Below are positions 1 through 9,652 of a stretch of DNA of 64,000 nt, in pieces. The number at the start of each line of letters is the position of its first letter. Within the stretch, counting starts at the first letter, position 1. The position numbers and the translations under genes were made by a program. The notes beneath the pieces were generated by a model. The model was not told the origin of the DNA, did no database searches, and saw nothing but the letters and a program-made list of their open reading frames with translations. The stretch covers positions 248,001 to 312,000 of the forward strand of contig NZ_SJSK01000005.1 in the NCBI RefSeq assembly GCF_004331645.1. The letters are read 5' to 3'. This DNA comes from Pedobacter frigiditerrae. Lineage in GTDB: Bacteria; Bacteroidota; Bacteroidia; Sphingobacteriales; Sphingobacteriaceae.

Positions 1-2
1 AC

Positions 3-476
3 ACTGAGCTTGAAGCCATGCGTTATAACAATTCCTTTAGCTATCAGTTTATAGTAGAGGAAAGTGTGCAACTTCAAACGCTTTTGGTACCTCCAATGTT
101 AGTTCAGCCCTTAATAGAAAACGCAATTTTACATGGTCTGATAACCAGCAATAGAACAGATGCAAAGCTAACCGTGGAGTTAAAAAAATCTGCCAAGGGC
201 ATTTGCATTACTGTTACTGACAATGGAACCGGATTAAAGCAGCCTTCAAAACCATTGCACCTAAATACTGCCAAAGAGAAATCTATGGGACTAGAATCGA
301 TAAGGGAAAGAATAGAAATCATTAATCAACAACATCAAGGCGCCGCATCATTCGATTTTAAGAGCGGTTTAAATAACGAAGGTTCCATAGCTCAACTATG
401 CTTACCATTATTTAAACATAGTGGATACGAAAAATCAGCTAATAAAACTTCTACAAAGCCAGAATTAGTCAATTAA
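3..476 (+). CDS. LytS/YehU-type sensor histidine kinase, C-terminal part (cut by window edge)
   Basis: The reading frame is open to the left edge, so only about 158 C-terminal codons are present. They form a GHKL ATPase domain of the kind that follows a His_kinase (PF06580) domain: an N-box reading QPLIENAILHGL, a G-box reading DNGTGL, and a GLESIRERIEIIN segment near the end. The phosphorylated histidine and any sensor or membrane segments lie outside the window. Such kinases phosphorylate LytTR response regulators, and one is encoded about 11 kb downstream on the same strand at 11705-12427. The pair therefore appears to flank three secreted-protein genes. The family is clear; the start is unknown. 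Confidence 0.9.
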   Translation, partial: TELEAMRYNNSFSYQFIVEESVQLQTLLVPPMLVQPLIENAILHGLITSNRTDAKLTVELKKSAKGICITVTDNGTGLKQPSKPLHLNTAKEKSMGLESIRERIEIINQQHQGAASFDFKSGLNNEGSIAQLCLPLFKHSGYEKSANKTSTKPELVN

Positions 477-672
477 ACCGTCTCTATAAACCAGCGGTTA
501 ACTAGCTAACCACCAACAACTAAACAGCTAAACCTCATCATCTCCGCAACTCAACGCCTAAACCTACTCACTATGCGGTAGGCTTCACTCACTCAAAAGG
601 TCACTTCACTCATTAGCATAAATCTGCTTTATCATTTTCGCTTATTTAGATTTTAATTGAAAAAACAAAATC

Positions 673-2388
673 ATGAATATAGCACAGCGATCGCTCTCAA
701 GGATATGTTGCCTGCTCATGGCATTAATGTTTGTTGGATTTGTAAAGGCACAAGATTTTTCAAATATCAAACAGGCTAAACCTTTTTCTTATTCGGGCAC
801 AATCGAAGCCAGGGGGATGTTTTACAATGCCAGTGGAATCCAAAACCGTAGGCAGCCTACTTCATATCTTTTAAGTGGTAGTCCAACGTTTGATATTTAT
901 GGTTTTCAAATACCGGTAAGCTTTAATGTGAGCGAAGCTGATAGGTCTTTTAGGCAACCGTTCAATCAATTTGGGATGAGCCCAACCTATAAATGGATAA
1001 CCTTGCATGCCGGCTATAGAAATCTTTCCTTTTCGCCTTATACCCTTGGTGGGCACACCATGCTCGGCGCAGGTTTCGAGCTAAACCCAGGTAAGTTAAG
1101 GCTAGGTTTTATGTATGGCCGATTGAATAAAGCAACAACAATAGACACAACTTCTCAATCTCTTGTTCCTTTTAGTTTTTCCAGAAAAGGTTATGCAGCT
1201 AAACTTGGTTATGGAACAGATCGCAACTTTTTCGAATTTAGTTACTTGAGCGCACAGGATGGAGCCAATACGAAACCCGAAAACCTGCCAACTGCCTTAA
1301 ACATTATTTCGCCAGCAAAAAATGATGTTGGTGGTTATGCATTTAAGTTTACATTTTTCAAAAACATCTTTATTGAAAGTACTGGAGCAATAAGCTTATA
1401 TACTTCAGACATTAATTCTCCCTTAAAGATAGATTCTGTTTCAAATGATTTCCTCAAAAAGGTTGATGGACTTTTCGGCATTAATGCAACCAGCGAATAT
1501 TATACGGCATTCTCTGGGTCTGTGGGTTACCGAAACAGAAAATTTGGCTTAAAGGTAAGCTATAAACGTATAGACCCAGAATTTAAAACAATGGGGGCTT
1601 ATTTTTTTAACTCCGATTTAGAAAATTGGACGGTCAATCCAAATTTCACGATCCTAAAAGGAAAAATAAGATTTAGTGGGAGTTTGGGCATTCAGCATGA
1701 CAACCTTAAAAAACAGAAAAGAGCAGAGAATAAGCGAATCATCGGTTCTGCAAATGCAGGATTTGACCTCACCAAATCGCTTGGCATTGACCTAATTTAT
1801 ACCAATTTCTCAGATAACCAAAGAGCACAAACCGCCTTGTTTGCAGATTCGTTAAGAATTGTTCAAACTACGCAAACTATCGGCTTTATGCCTAGGTATT
1901 ATTTGGTAAAACCAAATGCCATGCATGTTTTTTCTGGCGCTATAAACATAAGCAACCTGAACGATTACAATAATTTACTAAGTGATGCTGGTCCTTCAAG
2001 AAATATCAGCACGCAACAGTATTTCATGAATTATAACATCACCTTCCCTAAAAAGCAGCTGAGCCTGTTTGTAAACCTTAACAATACACAGCTTACCGGA
2101 CAGGGTTTAGAAAATAGCTTTACTGGACTTACCCTGGGCGGCAACTCCAGCTTCTTGAAGCAAAAGCTACAAACTGGTATTAACTGTACGTTTACCACAA
2201 CAGACAGTAACACTGGCGATGATAATTTCATCATTAATGCCAATGGCAATTTAGGTTATCTGGTTAGCAAAAAGCAGCGACTTGGCTTTAACCTTTTTGT
2301 TACCAATAATAAAACCAGCGCCATCAACTTATTAAGATCAAACTTTACAGAAACCCGAGCAGAACTAAGCTATCAATTTAAATTTTAA
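673..2388 (+). CDS. Secreted outer-membrane beta-barrel-like protein, unknown function
   Basis: A 571-residue protein with an N-terminal signal peptide (hydrophobic core at about residues 11-24, cleavage after VKA). The mature part is rich in alternating aromatic and polar stretches typical of amphipathic beta strands, and it ends in YQFKF; a C-terminal phenylalanine is a common BAM recognition feature. No known catalytic motif was recognised. It is followed after 4 bp by the giant secreted protein gene, so the two are almost certainly co-transcribed. A role as an outer-membrane anchor or pore for the two downstream secreted proteins is inference only. Confidence 0.75.
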   Translation: MNIAQRSLSRICCLLMALMFVGFVKAQDFSNIKQAKPFSYSGTIEARGMFYNASGIQNRRQPTSYLLSGSPTFDIYGFQIPVSFNVSEADRSFRQPFNQFGMSPTYKWITLHAGYRNLSFSPYTLGGHTMLGAGFELNPGKLRLGFMYGRLNKATTIDTTSQSLVPFSFSRKGYAAKLGYGTDRNFFEFSYLSAQDGANTKPENLPTALNIISPAKNDVGGYAFKFTFFKNIFIESTGAISLYTSDINSPLKIDSVSNDFLKKVDGLFGINATSEYYTAFSGSVGYRNRKFGLKVSYKRIDPEFKTMGAYFFNSDLENWTVNPNFTILKGKIRFSGSLGIQHDNLKKQKRAENKRIIGSANAGFDLTKSLGIDLIYTNFSDNQRAQTALFADSLRIVQTTQTIGFMPRYYLVKPNAMHVFSGAINISNLNDYNNLLSDAGPSRNISTQQYFMNYNITFPKKQLSLFVNLNNTQLTGQGLENSFTGLTLGGNSSFLKQKLQTGINCTFTTTDSNTGDDNFIINANGNLGYLVSKKQRLGFNLFVTNNKTSAINLLRSNFTETRAELSYQFKF

Positions 2389-2392
2389 TGCC

Positions 2393-5300
2393 ATGAAAAC
2401 AATTAGACTATATATTTTATCAGTAATTAGTTTGCTTTTCCTGTTTCAAATGAATGCTTTTGGACAGGTTAATGTTTCCATTCAGATTTTACCTCCCTAC
2501 CCCACTAAGTTTACAGATTATGCCTCCAAGCCACAGCAGGTTTTAATTACAGTAACCAATACCTCTACAACTACACAAAGAATACAATTAAGAGGTTCGG
2601 TAACGGGAGACAATGGGGTAAGCATTAGGTCAAAAATGAGCTATAAGAGCACTACTGCAATAGAATTGGGCGCTGGACAAGCAAGAAACTTGAACGGAAA
2701 TGACATTGCTTATTTTTTCGATTATACCAATTTACAATATACAGGAATAACCCAATCACAATTTATCAATATTGGCGGATTACCTGAAGGCTCGTACCAA
2801 TTCTGCCTACGAGCTTATAATTATGATACCAATGAACCATTAAGCGCAGAAGAACCAGCTGGATGTAGCAATACCTTTAGCATTAGCAGTTTAGAACCAC
2901 CAACTATCTTAAGTCCGATGAGTGAACAAACGATTCAGTCTGGACCCGGTCAGGTTTTTTCCATTCGCTGGAGCACGCCAGTTGGCACACCTCCGGGTAT
3001 ACAGTACCGGATTAGGATGGTAGAAATCTTAGGGAATAAAAATCCGAATGATGCAATAATGACTGCCACACAGCCTTACTTTTTCGAAAAGGAGGTGATG
3101 ACAAACATGTACGTGTACAGCCCGGCAGACCCACAACTAACCCCTGGCAGAAATTATGCCTTGATGGTAGAGGCTTTTGACCCTTTTAACACCGTGGCAT
3201 TTAGAAATAAAGGCAAAAGTGAAGTAATCATGTTTACTTATGGGAAAAACGATTACATCCCACAAGATGTGGTAGTAGTAAAAAAAGACAGCCTGGCCAA
3301 AAGAACCACCGTAATTACAGGAAACTTAAAATATCGGTTTAACGATGCCTCAGAAAGTGGTGTGTTTGCATTGAGCAATACAAAGGTGTATCTAGAAAAG
3401 GTATATGTAAATATCACTACCGATAGTTTAAATGGCACGACTTACAAACCCATAAACGGTTTTATATCTGCTAAAATTCCATTTCTTACAGACCCAATGG
3501 ATGGAGTGATTGCCCAAACCGATAAAAACGGCAATTTTGAAATGAAGGTTGGATTAACGGTATTGGACAGTGCTGGCTTGTTGACTAACTATCATAAAGA
3601 TTTATTGGGCATTAACCAGGTTAAATCATCTAGCCGCAACATGGCTTCCTTCAACACGGCAACCATTGGTGTCATGTATCGCCTTAAAATCTCCAATCCA
3701 CATTTTAAGGATTACAGCGAGTTATTACGCATCATACCAGGAGACACCATCAATTTACAACAAAAGGTAGTTGATGCAAATAGCTACCAATTGAACTTGA
3801 ATGTTGCAGCTGCATTTAATGGCTTAAAGGGCAAGTTTGTTTCAAATGCCAAAGTACGTATCTACAGGCTCAAAACGGATAAGACTAATCGTCAGCTATC
3901 AATTCCTTTATTTGAAGGAAATCTTTTAGACAGTGCCAAAAATTGGAAAGAGTATGGCGATAAGGTGCTTATTGCCGAAGCATTTACCCCTTCTCCAGAT
4001 TCGCTTGTTTCAAATAATCAAGCTAACCCAAAACCATTTACGGTTACCTTTAAAAGGTTGTTCAGAAACATTGCCCAAGAAGGTTATCATTATCTAATTT
4101 CACTAGAAGATGGCGAAAAGGTGATCATTCAGAAATCTTTTGATGAACTTTCAGGTTATAAAAGTAGCGTAAAATCATTAGCATCAAAATCCGTAACTAA
4201 TAATCCAGGTAAACAAACATGGACAGACTTCGCCTATAATCAGCCTTTAGACACAGCGTACCTTACCTTACTTAAAGAAGAAACTGCTTCACCAAGGTCA
4301 AAAGTTACGGGTACTTTAAAATATGCGTTTAAATATTATGCAGGGATACCTAACCAGCCTTATGCAAATATGCCGGTTTCACTAAGGTCATCTAGCGATT
4401 TAAAAAGCGTATTGGCAACAACGGTAACCGATGAAAAAGGCAGATTCGTGTTTGATTTTGCAAATGTAGACAGTATTTATAATGATACCTTTTCTATAGC
4501 TGGTCGTGGTACAATTGTCACACCAGACAGAGTGTATCATGTAGTTCCAGAAGTTAAGTATTACGCCATACCAGACAATAAAATTGTGGTGCAGCCATGG
4601 GCGAGTTATGATTGTGGCGAATTGCTAAGCCTGGTACAAACCTATAGCCTTAAAGTTAATGCCCAGGGAGAAGGATACAGGGAAGGGTCTTACGGCAAAG
4701 TAGGAATAGCCGGTAGTAAAATACCAGACGTACCCACCGTATACGATAACATGAGCCAAGCAGAGGTATTGGTATTGAGATACTCACCAGATGCCTACAA
4801 GAGCCAAATCCCCAACCTAGTTGGAATGAACACAACCAAGGAGGTAATTTTTGATGGAGCAAATGCATCTACCAATAATTATAGAGCAGCTGGAGCTTTA
4901 CCAAACAACATGGGCAATACAGTTTACCAAGCTAACCTGGTAAATGGCGAAACAGAGAGCCGTGGCAATAAATTTACCCTTTTAAGAACACTGTATACAG
5001 AAGCAAATGGAAGTACGGTAACCATCAAGGGACTTATCCCAAGCATAGACATCAATAAAGATAATTATCAAATAAGAGTGGGCAGTGCCGATAGGGTGTC
5101 AAATAGTGTGGCTTATGAAACTTCGATGTTTGATTATCCTTATCACCTTATTAAAAAAGTAATTGAGTTACCACAAATAAAAAAAGAATTAAATGTGGCC
5201 GAAATGATACAAAGGGAAAAGGATATGGTTACCAATCCTGATTATGGCTATAGAGGAATGGACCCAGGAGGTGCAATGATAAACTCAGGCATAACCGCAA

Positions 5301-8300
5301 AAGATATGACAAATGTAAACCAAGGCTTAATAAAGGCAGCCGGTGGTTTAAAAGTAGCTGTACCAAAAGCAATGGGAGCTGGAAAAGTTGGCTTAAGCTT
5401 TAACAATTTCGTGGGAAATGTGAATGACCAAAGCTGGAAAAAACTAGGCGATTATTTAAAGCAACAACCAATATATACGACGACAACTGTACAAAAAAAG
5501 AAGAGCGACATCAATACTGTTGGCCCGGTAATTACAAGTACGGATTTAATATTCAACAGCCAATTGCCTGCGCAAGAACCAGCATATGAAGAATTAACAA
5601 AGGTTTATAAAAAAGAATGGCGAATAGCTGGTAGAGTTGTAGATGGGGCTAGCAAGCTCGGAGTTTCAAATGTAAGCATTGGCATAAGTTATAAAGAAAC
5701 AACAGGCTTACATAAAGGCACAACCTATTTCGAAAAATCTATTTTTTCTAATGATAATGGAGATTTTGTAATAACCGCAGCAGACCTTAGTAAACCTGCC
5801 GTTTACTACAACGATAAAGACATTCAGGTTTCGATCTATAAGTCTGGTTATGAAGCCATTTACAAGCAAATTGGCATAATGACCAAAGGCAAGCAAGTTT
5901 ATGAGCCACAAATCATACTAGAACCCTCTGCAAAAGGTATGTATGGATATGTTGTAGAAAAAGGTGATGTGGCAAGGCCCGTAGTTGCAAGGGTAAAAAT
6001 GCTTGACAATGGTGTTTGGGTCAATACAGAATTAAATGTTTACAATGGTTCTAGTTTAGGTAATAGACCTGATATTAAAGCTGTACAACAGTTTAAAATG
6101 GATTTGCCCAATTCAAGGGTAAAGCTCATGATCATGCCTTATGATAGAGCTTACATTACTCGCGAAGTTGAAGTTCAAGTTGATAAAAACAATAAATTTT
6201 TAGGAACATTTGAATTGGCTAAAAGAGTTCATAAAATAAACATTACGGTAAGTTTAAGAAATTCTAAAGATTTATTAGTCCCAGCGGTTGTTACTTTGGT
6301 AGAAAACGGATTAAAGGACACCATAAACGTAGGTACAAGCGGCCCAACGGCCTATTTTGAATTTGTAAACAACGCAACAAAAAACTATACTTTCCATGTT
6401 AAACCGTTAAACACTAACCTTGTCGCGGGAAGAAGAATGTTTGTACCTACCACACTAACTATTCCTGACGAAGATGATGGGACAGCAAAAAATCACGACT
6501 TATACGTTTCGCCAGGAAAAGCTATTACGGGCAACGTAACCTTTGATGATGGCAAAGCAGTTGCAAGTGCAAAGGTATTTTTAGAAACCGGTTCTGGGGC
6601 AGCAACTGAAAACTTCACAAGAACAGACGACAATGGGAATTACATCCTGGTTTTACCTTTGGCTGGCTCAAATCAATATAATATCAGGGCAAGTTACTTT
6701 GAGGAGGAACAGACCTATATTTCAGGTGAAAAATCAATAGATTCATTAGGCACCGTTGCAAATCTTATCATTAAAAAAGTTAATAACATTGATGTAAGTA
6801 AACTATTTGGCTTTAAAGCATTGGTTAGTACTTTAATAGATGAAGGCAATGGCATTTACACCGTTAGTGGAGAACTGTATGATTTGCCCACAAATAAAAA
6901 CTTTGGTCTAGGCGAAAACGTATTGAACCGCAATCTTTCCTTCAATGCTGTAAAAATTAAATTATCCGGTCTTAAAAATAAGAACAATGTTCCGATCGCG
7001 GTTCCAGTAGAAAATAATATGCCAACAGACAACCGAGAGCTGGCCATAAAGGTTAATAACTCATTCAATGGAATAATGCATGGAGAGACTGATAAAATAA
7101 CCTTAACTAAAACAACTTCAGATACCACAGGAACGATTAAGGCAAAAGTTCGAATCCTCGATAATTCATTTGAATTCCCAAGTAGTTACATGCGCATGGA
7201 AAGCACCGATTTTTATTTAGGTGTACAAAATGGAGCTGAAGCAATGCCGGTTTTTTCATCAGCACAAAACATTCAGCCTATAGATAAATTCTTGTTAACC
7301 AATACCCAGGGACAACCCATAGCATTTAGGTACTTGGGCTTTAAAGGAGTAGCTGATATTGAAGGAGCCCGAGCCAGTAATTTAAAGGGAGAAAAGATAA
7401 GTCTATTCTTAAATTTAAGCACGATCCTTCCCGGGAAAATACCTTTAACACTTAAAGCTGGGATGGCTGAGATTTCTAAGGGAGGTATTGGCAAAATCAT
7501 CAATACAGATACCATTAGCTTTAAGTTAGAAAACTGGACTGTTAAGACAATGACTTCTACTGCTGGTGGCAACAGCAGCACCTGGGAACTTTCTCCATCT
7601 TCTGGTGGCTTAGTGCTTAAAAAAGGTGAAATCTTAACTGGGAAATTGAATATCCCATTCACTAACATGAAGATTTTGCCTTCAGAAGAAAGCTTTGCTG
7701 GGGATTTAGTGTGTTCTGACATTAAAAGTACGGGAGCGGTATTTACCGTTGGTGGCATTGCCAAGTTAAGAACCAAGAATGGTGCCCAATCCATGTTTAT
7801 TTACGACCCAGGTGTTGGTCGTGACGGCGCAGGACATTACAAGGTTTCTGTTACCGCTGCCAATTATAACGATTATGCAGCTTCATTCTCGGGTTTGGAT
7901 GGAATGACAAACCCAAAGGATGAGTTTAAAATCCAGATCATCAGCATGCTGAGTAATAGTGAAGAACTGTTCAGCTTTGTAAACAATCAAAGTATCACCT
8001 ATTATAATCAAATTAAATTTACTCCCCAAACCCTATCTACTACTTCCCAAAACAGTTTAAGCATTGCGGGAACATTTGACTTAGGTATTCCAAGTTTAAA
8101 TAGCAGGTTTTTTGAGAATTTGCTCTATGTTAAAAACGGAATAAAGAACAAGGTAACAATGCCAGTATTTAATTTCAGCTTTTTGGGCAAGGGTGGGGTT
8201 AAGTTTACATCAAGCACCAAAAAAGAGTCGCAAATTATTAATGCAAAAGGATTTGTGATTGCAGGTAACATGGAATTACCCGGTGGCGTAAGAATTAACG

Positions 8301-9634
8301 GAGGAAAGTTAATTTCTATGGTTAGCAAAGGTGGTCAATCACTAATTGATGCAAGTGGTGAAATAGCAGGTTTGTTGCCACCGGGTGTTGCTGGCGATAT
8401 TGAAAGACAGATTGATGTTGTTTTTGGAGGGAGAGAAAACATAGAAAAATACTTTGATGATGTAAAGGATAATTTGGAAGCCAGTATTAAAGCAGCAAAA
8501 GACGAGTTGCTTAATCAGGCTGAAGAAGCTGTTAAAAATGAGGTGACAAAATTAATCCCTATGGGAACAGATGTAGCTAAAGGTGCATTGGGAGAATTAG
8601 CTGGCGTTTGGAAACTAGGTGATCAAACCCTTAAACAAGGGCAGGCTGTTGCACAAGCCATAAAGGAGGGTAATTACATGAAGCTAGCTGGTATGATGAG
8701 AAATATACCAGGTATAAATACAGCAATAGAAGACCTTAAAAATAAAGTGCAGTTAGAAGCAATGAATGCATTAACTGCCGCCCAGGACAAGTTGCCAGAT
8801 TTACAGGACGTACCTGTAACCGGCGATGGATTTGAACCGGGAAAATTTGAGTTCGATTTAAAGAATGGAAGAGTTTTTGGCAACATTAGTTTTAAGGCGA
8901 TTACCTTGGGTGCTGTTGGCCTACGTAATGGTGGTATGGAAATGCTATTTAGTAGAGATGGCTGGTATTTTGCTGCTGGAGCTACCATGGATATTCCTGT
9001 TCCCATACTAACTCCATTAAAGGTTGGTATTCTTTTGGGAAGCTATGGTCCAATACCACCTGAAGTAGAAACAAGGGTTACACAAATGGCTCAATCTGTC
9101 TCTGGAAAATTGCCTGATGCAGTAAGAAATGGACTAAGTGGGTTCTTTATCGTGGGTGGTAAAACCATTGTTGATGTTGACGTAGCCTTTGGTATTCCGG
9201 CTATTGCAGAAATTAAGTTGGTAGCCAGTGCAGGAGCCGAAGTGCGCAACTATGCATTATTTGGCAAAGGTAAATTCACCATGGGATTCGGTGCATTGGT
9301 TTATGGAAGGGTATTTTCTAGCGCATCTCTTTTAGGTGTTACGGCCTCTGGTGGTGCAGAACTTAATGCAGCCGTTGCAGCAAAATTTGTGTTTGCCAAT
9401 GGTAATGCCGCTGCTTGCGTACAGGGTTGCCTATCGGTTAACTTTAGTGTTGAAATTTGTGCACCAATAGCAGGTTGTGCCAGTAAAGAAGCGAGCGTGA
9501 GAGCCATGATCAAAGCTGGCATAGGTAATCAGAGTTTAATGAGAAGTGATACGAAATGTACAAATCAAGGGTTTGATTTTTCAATTGATACTGGAACAGC
9601 AAGCTGTATCAATAGTCCAGATTTTGATTTTTAA
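2393..9634 (+). CDS. Giant secreted multidomain protein (2413 aa), TANFOR-like N-terminus with carboxypeptidase-regulatory-like repeats
   Basis: The signal peptide (residues 1-25, ending FGQ) is followed by a domain at about 26-170 that resembles the TANFOR domain known from Bacteroidota surface proteins (recognised from memory). Several beta-sandwich modules of the carboxypeptidase-regulatory/CNA type follow, each with a conserved pattern like TDKNGNFEMKV, TDEKGRFVFDF or TDDNGNYILVL, near residues 305-395, 640-705, 1075-1170 and 1375-1430. A helical, Ala/Lys-rich segment lies near 2020-2140. The C-terminus is glycine-rich and has a cluster of cysteines (ACVQGC, EIC, GCAS, KC, SC) in the last 75 residues. 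It sits in an operon with an outer-membrane protein and a fibronectin III protein between a LytS-type kinase and a LytTR regulator. A surface or adhesion role is likely but unproven. Confidence 0.8.
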   Translation: MKTIRLYILSVISLLFLFQMNAFGQVNVSIQILPPYPTKFTDYASKPQQVLITVTNTSTTTQRIQLRGSVTGDNGVSIRSKMSYKSTTAIELGAGQARNLNGNDIAYFFDYTNLQYTGITQSQFINIGGLPEGSYQFCLRAYNYDTNEPLSAEEPAGCSNTFSISSLEPPTILSPMSEQTIQSGPGQVFSIRWSTPVGTPPGIQYRIRMVEILGNKNPNDAIMTATQPYFFEKEVMTNMYVYSPADPQLTPGRNYALMVEAFDPFNTVAFRNKGKSEVIMFTYGKNDYIPQDVVVVKKDSLAKRTTVITGNLKYRFNDASESGVFALSNTKVYLEKVYVNITTDSLNGTTYKPINGFISAKIPFLTDPMDGVIAQTDKNGNFEMKVGLTVLDSAGLLTNYHKDLLGINQVKSSSRNMASFNTATIGVMYRLKISNPHFKDYSELLRIIPGDTINLQQKVVDANSYQLNLNVAAAFNGLKGKFVSNAKVRIYRLKTDKTNRQLSIPLFEGNLLDSAKNWKEYGDKVLIAEAFTPSPDSLVSNNQANPKPFTVTFKRLFRNIAQEGYHYLISLEDGEKVIIQKSFDELSGYKSSVKSLASKSVTNNPGKQTWTDFAYNQPLDTAYLTLLKEETASPRSKVTGTLKYAFKYYAGIPNQPYANMPVSLRSSSDLKSVLATTVTDEKGRFVFDFANVDSIYNDTFSIAGRGTIVTPDRVYHVVPEVKYYAIPDNKIVVQPWASYDCGELLSLVQTYSLKVNAQGEGYREGSYGKVGIAGSKIPDVPTVYDNMSQAEVLVLRYSPDAYKSQIPNLVGMNTTKEVIFDGANASTNNYRAAGALPNNMGNTVYQANLVNGETESRGNKFTLLRTLYTEANGSTVTIKGLIPSIDINKDNYQIRVGSADRVSNSVAYETSMFDYPYHLIKKVIELPQIKKELNVAEMIQREKDMVTNPDYGYRGMDPGGAMINSGITAKDMTNVNQGLIKAAGGLKVAVPKAMGAGKVGLSFNNFVGNVNDQSWKKLGDYLKQQPIYTTTTVQKKKSDINTVGPVITSTDLIFNSQLPAQEPAYEELTKVYKKEWRIAGRVVDGASKLGVSNVSIGISYKETTGLHKGTTYFEKSIFSNDNGDFVITAADLSKPAVYYNDKDIQVSIYKSGYEAIYKQIGIMTKGKQVYEPQIILEPSAKGMYGYVVEKGDVARPVVARVKMLDNGVWVNTELNVYNGSSLGNRPDIKAVQQFKMDLPNSRVKLMIMPYDRAYITREVEVQVDKNNKFLGTFELAKRVHKINITVSLRNSKDLLVPAVVTLVENGLKDTINVGTSGPTAYFEFVNNATKNYTFHVKPLNTNLVAGRRMFVPTTLTIPDEDDGTAKNHDLYVSPGKAITGNVTFDDGKAVASAKVFLETGSGAATENFTRTDDNGNYILVLPLAGSNQYNIRASYFEEEQTYISGEKSIDSLGTVANLIIKKVNNIDVSKLFGFKALVSTLIDEGNGIYTVSGELYDLPTNKNFGLGENVLNRNLSFNAVKIKLSGLKNKNNVPIAVPVENNMPTDNRELAIKVNNSFNGIMHGETDKITLTKTTSDTTGTIKAKVRILDNSFEFPSSYMRMESTDFYLGVQNGAEAMPVFSSAQNIQPIDKFLLTNTQGQPIAFRYLGFKGVADIEGARASNLKGEKISLFLNLSTILPGKIPLTLKAGMAEISKGGIGKIINTDTISFKLENWTVKTMTSTAGGNSSTWELSPSSGGLVLKKGEILTGKLNIPFTNMKILPSEESFAGDLVCSDIKSTGAVFTVGGIAKLRTKNGAQSMFIYDPGVGRDGAGHYKVSVTAANYNDYAASFSGLDGMTNPKDEFKIQIISMLSNSEELFSFVNNQSITYYNQIKFTPQTLSTTSQNSLSIAGTFDLGIPSLNSRFFENLLYVKNGIKNKVTMPVFNFSFLGKGGVKFTSSTKKESQIINAKGFVIAGNMELPGGVRINGGKLISMVSKGGQSLIDASGEIAGLLPPGVAGDIERQIDVVFGGRENIEKYFDDVKDNLEASIKAAKDELLNQAEEAVKNEVTKLIPMGTDVAKGALGELAGVWKLGDQTLKQGQAVAQAIKEGNYMKLAGMMRNIPGINTAIEDLKNKVQLEAMNALTAAQDKLPDLQDVPVTGDGFEPGKFEFDLKNGRVFGNISFKAITLGAVGLRNGGMEMLFSRDGWYFAAGATMDIPVPILTPLKVGILLGSYGPIPPEVETRVTQMAQSVSGKLPDAVRNGLSGFFIVGGKTIVDVDVAFGIPAIAEIKLVASAGAEVRNYALFGKGKFTMGFGALVYGRVFSSASLLGVTASGGAELNAAVAAKFVFANGNAAACVQGCLSVNFSVEICAPIAGCASKEASVRAMIKAGIGNQSLMRSDTKCTNQGFDFSIDTGTASCINSPDFDF

Positions 9635-9652
9635 GATTTAAATAGAATAACC

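Noticed and set aside
7273..7794. 173-codon minus-strand frame inside the giant protein gene
   Set aside because: It is the antisense of a clear coding region, with no family resemblance; a shadow frame.
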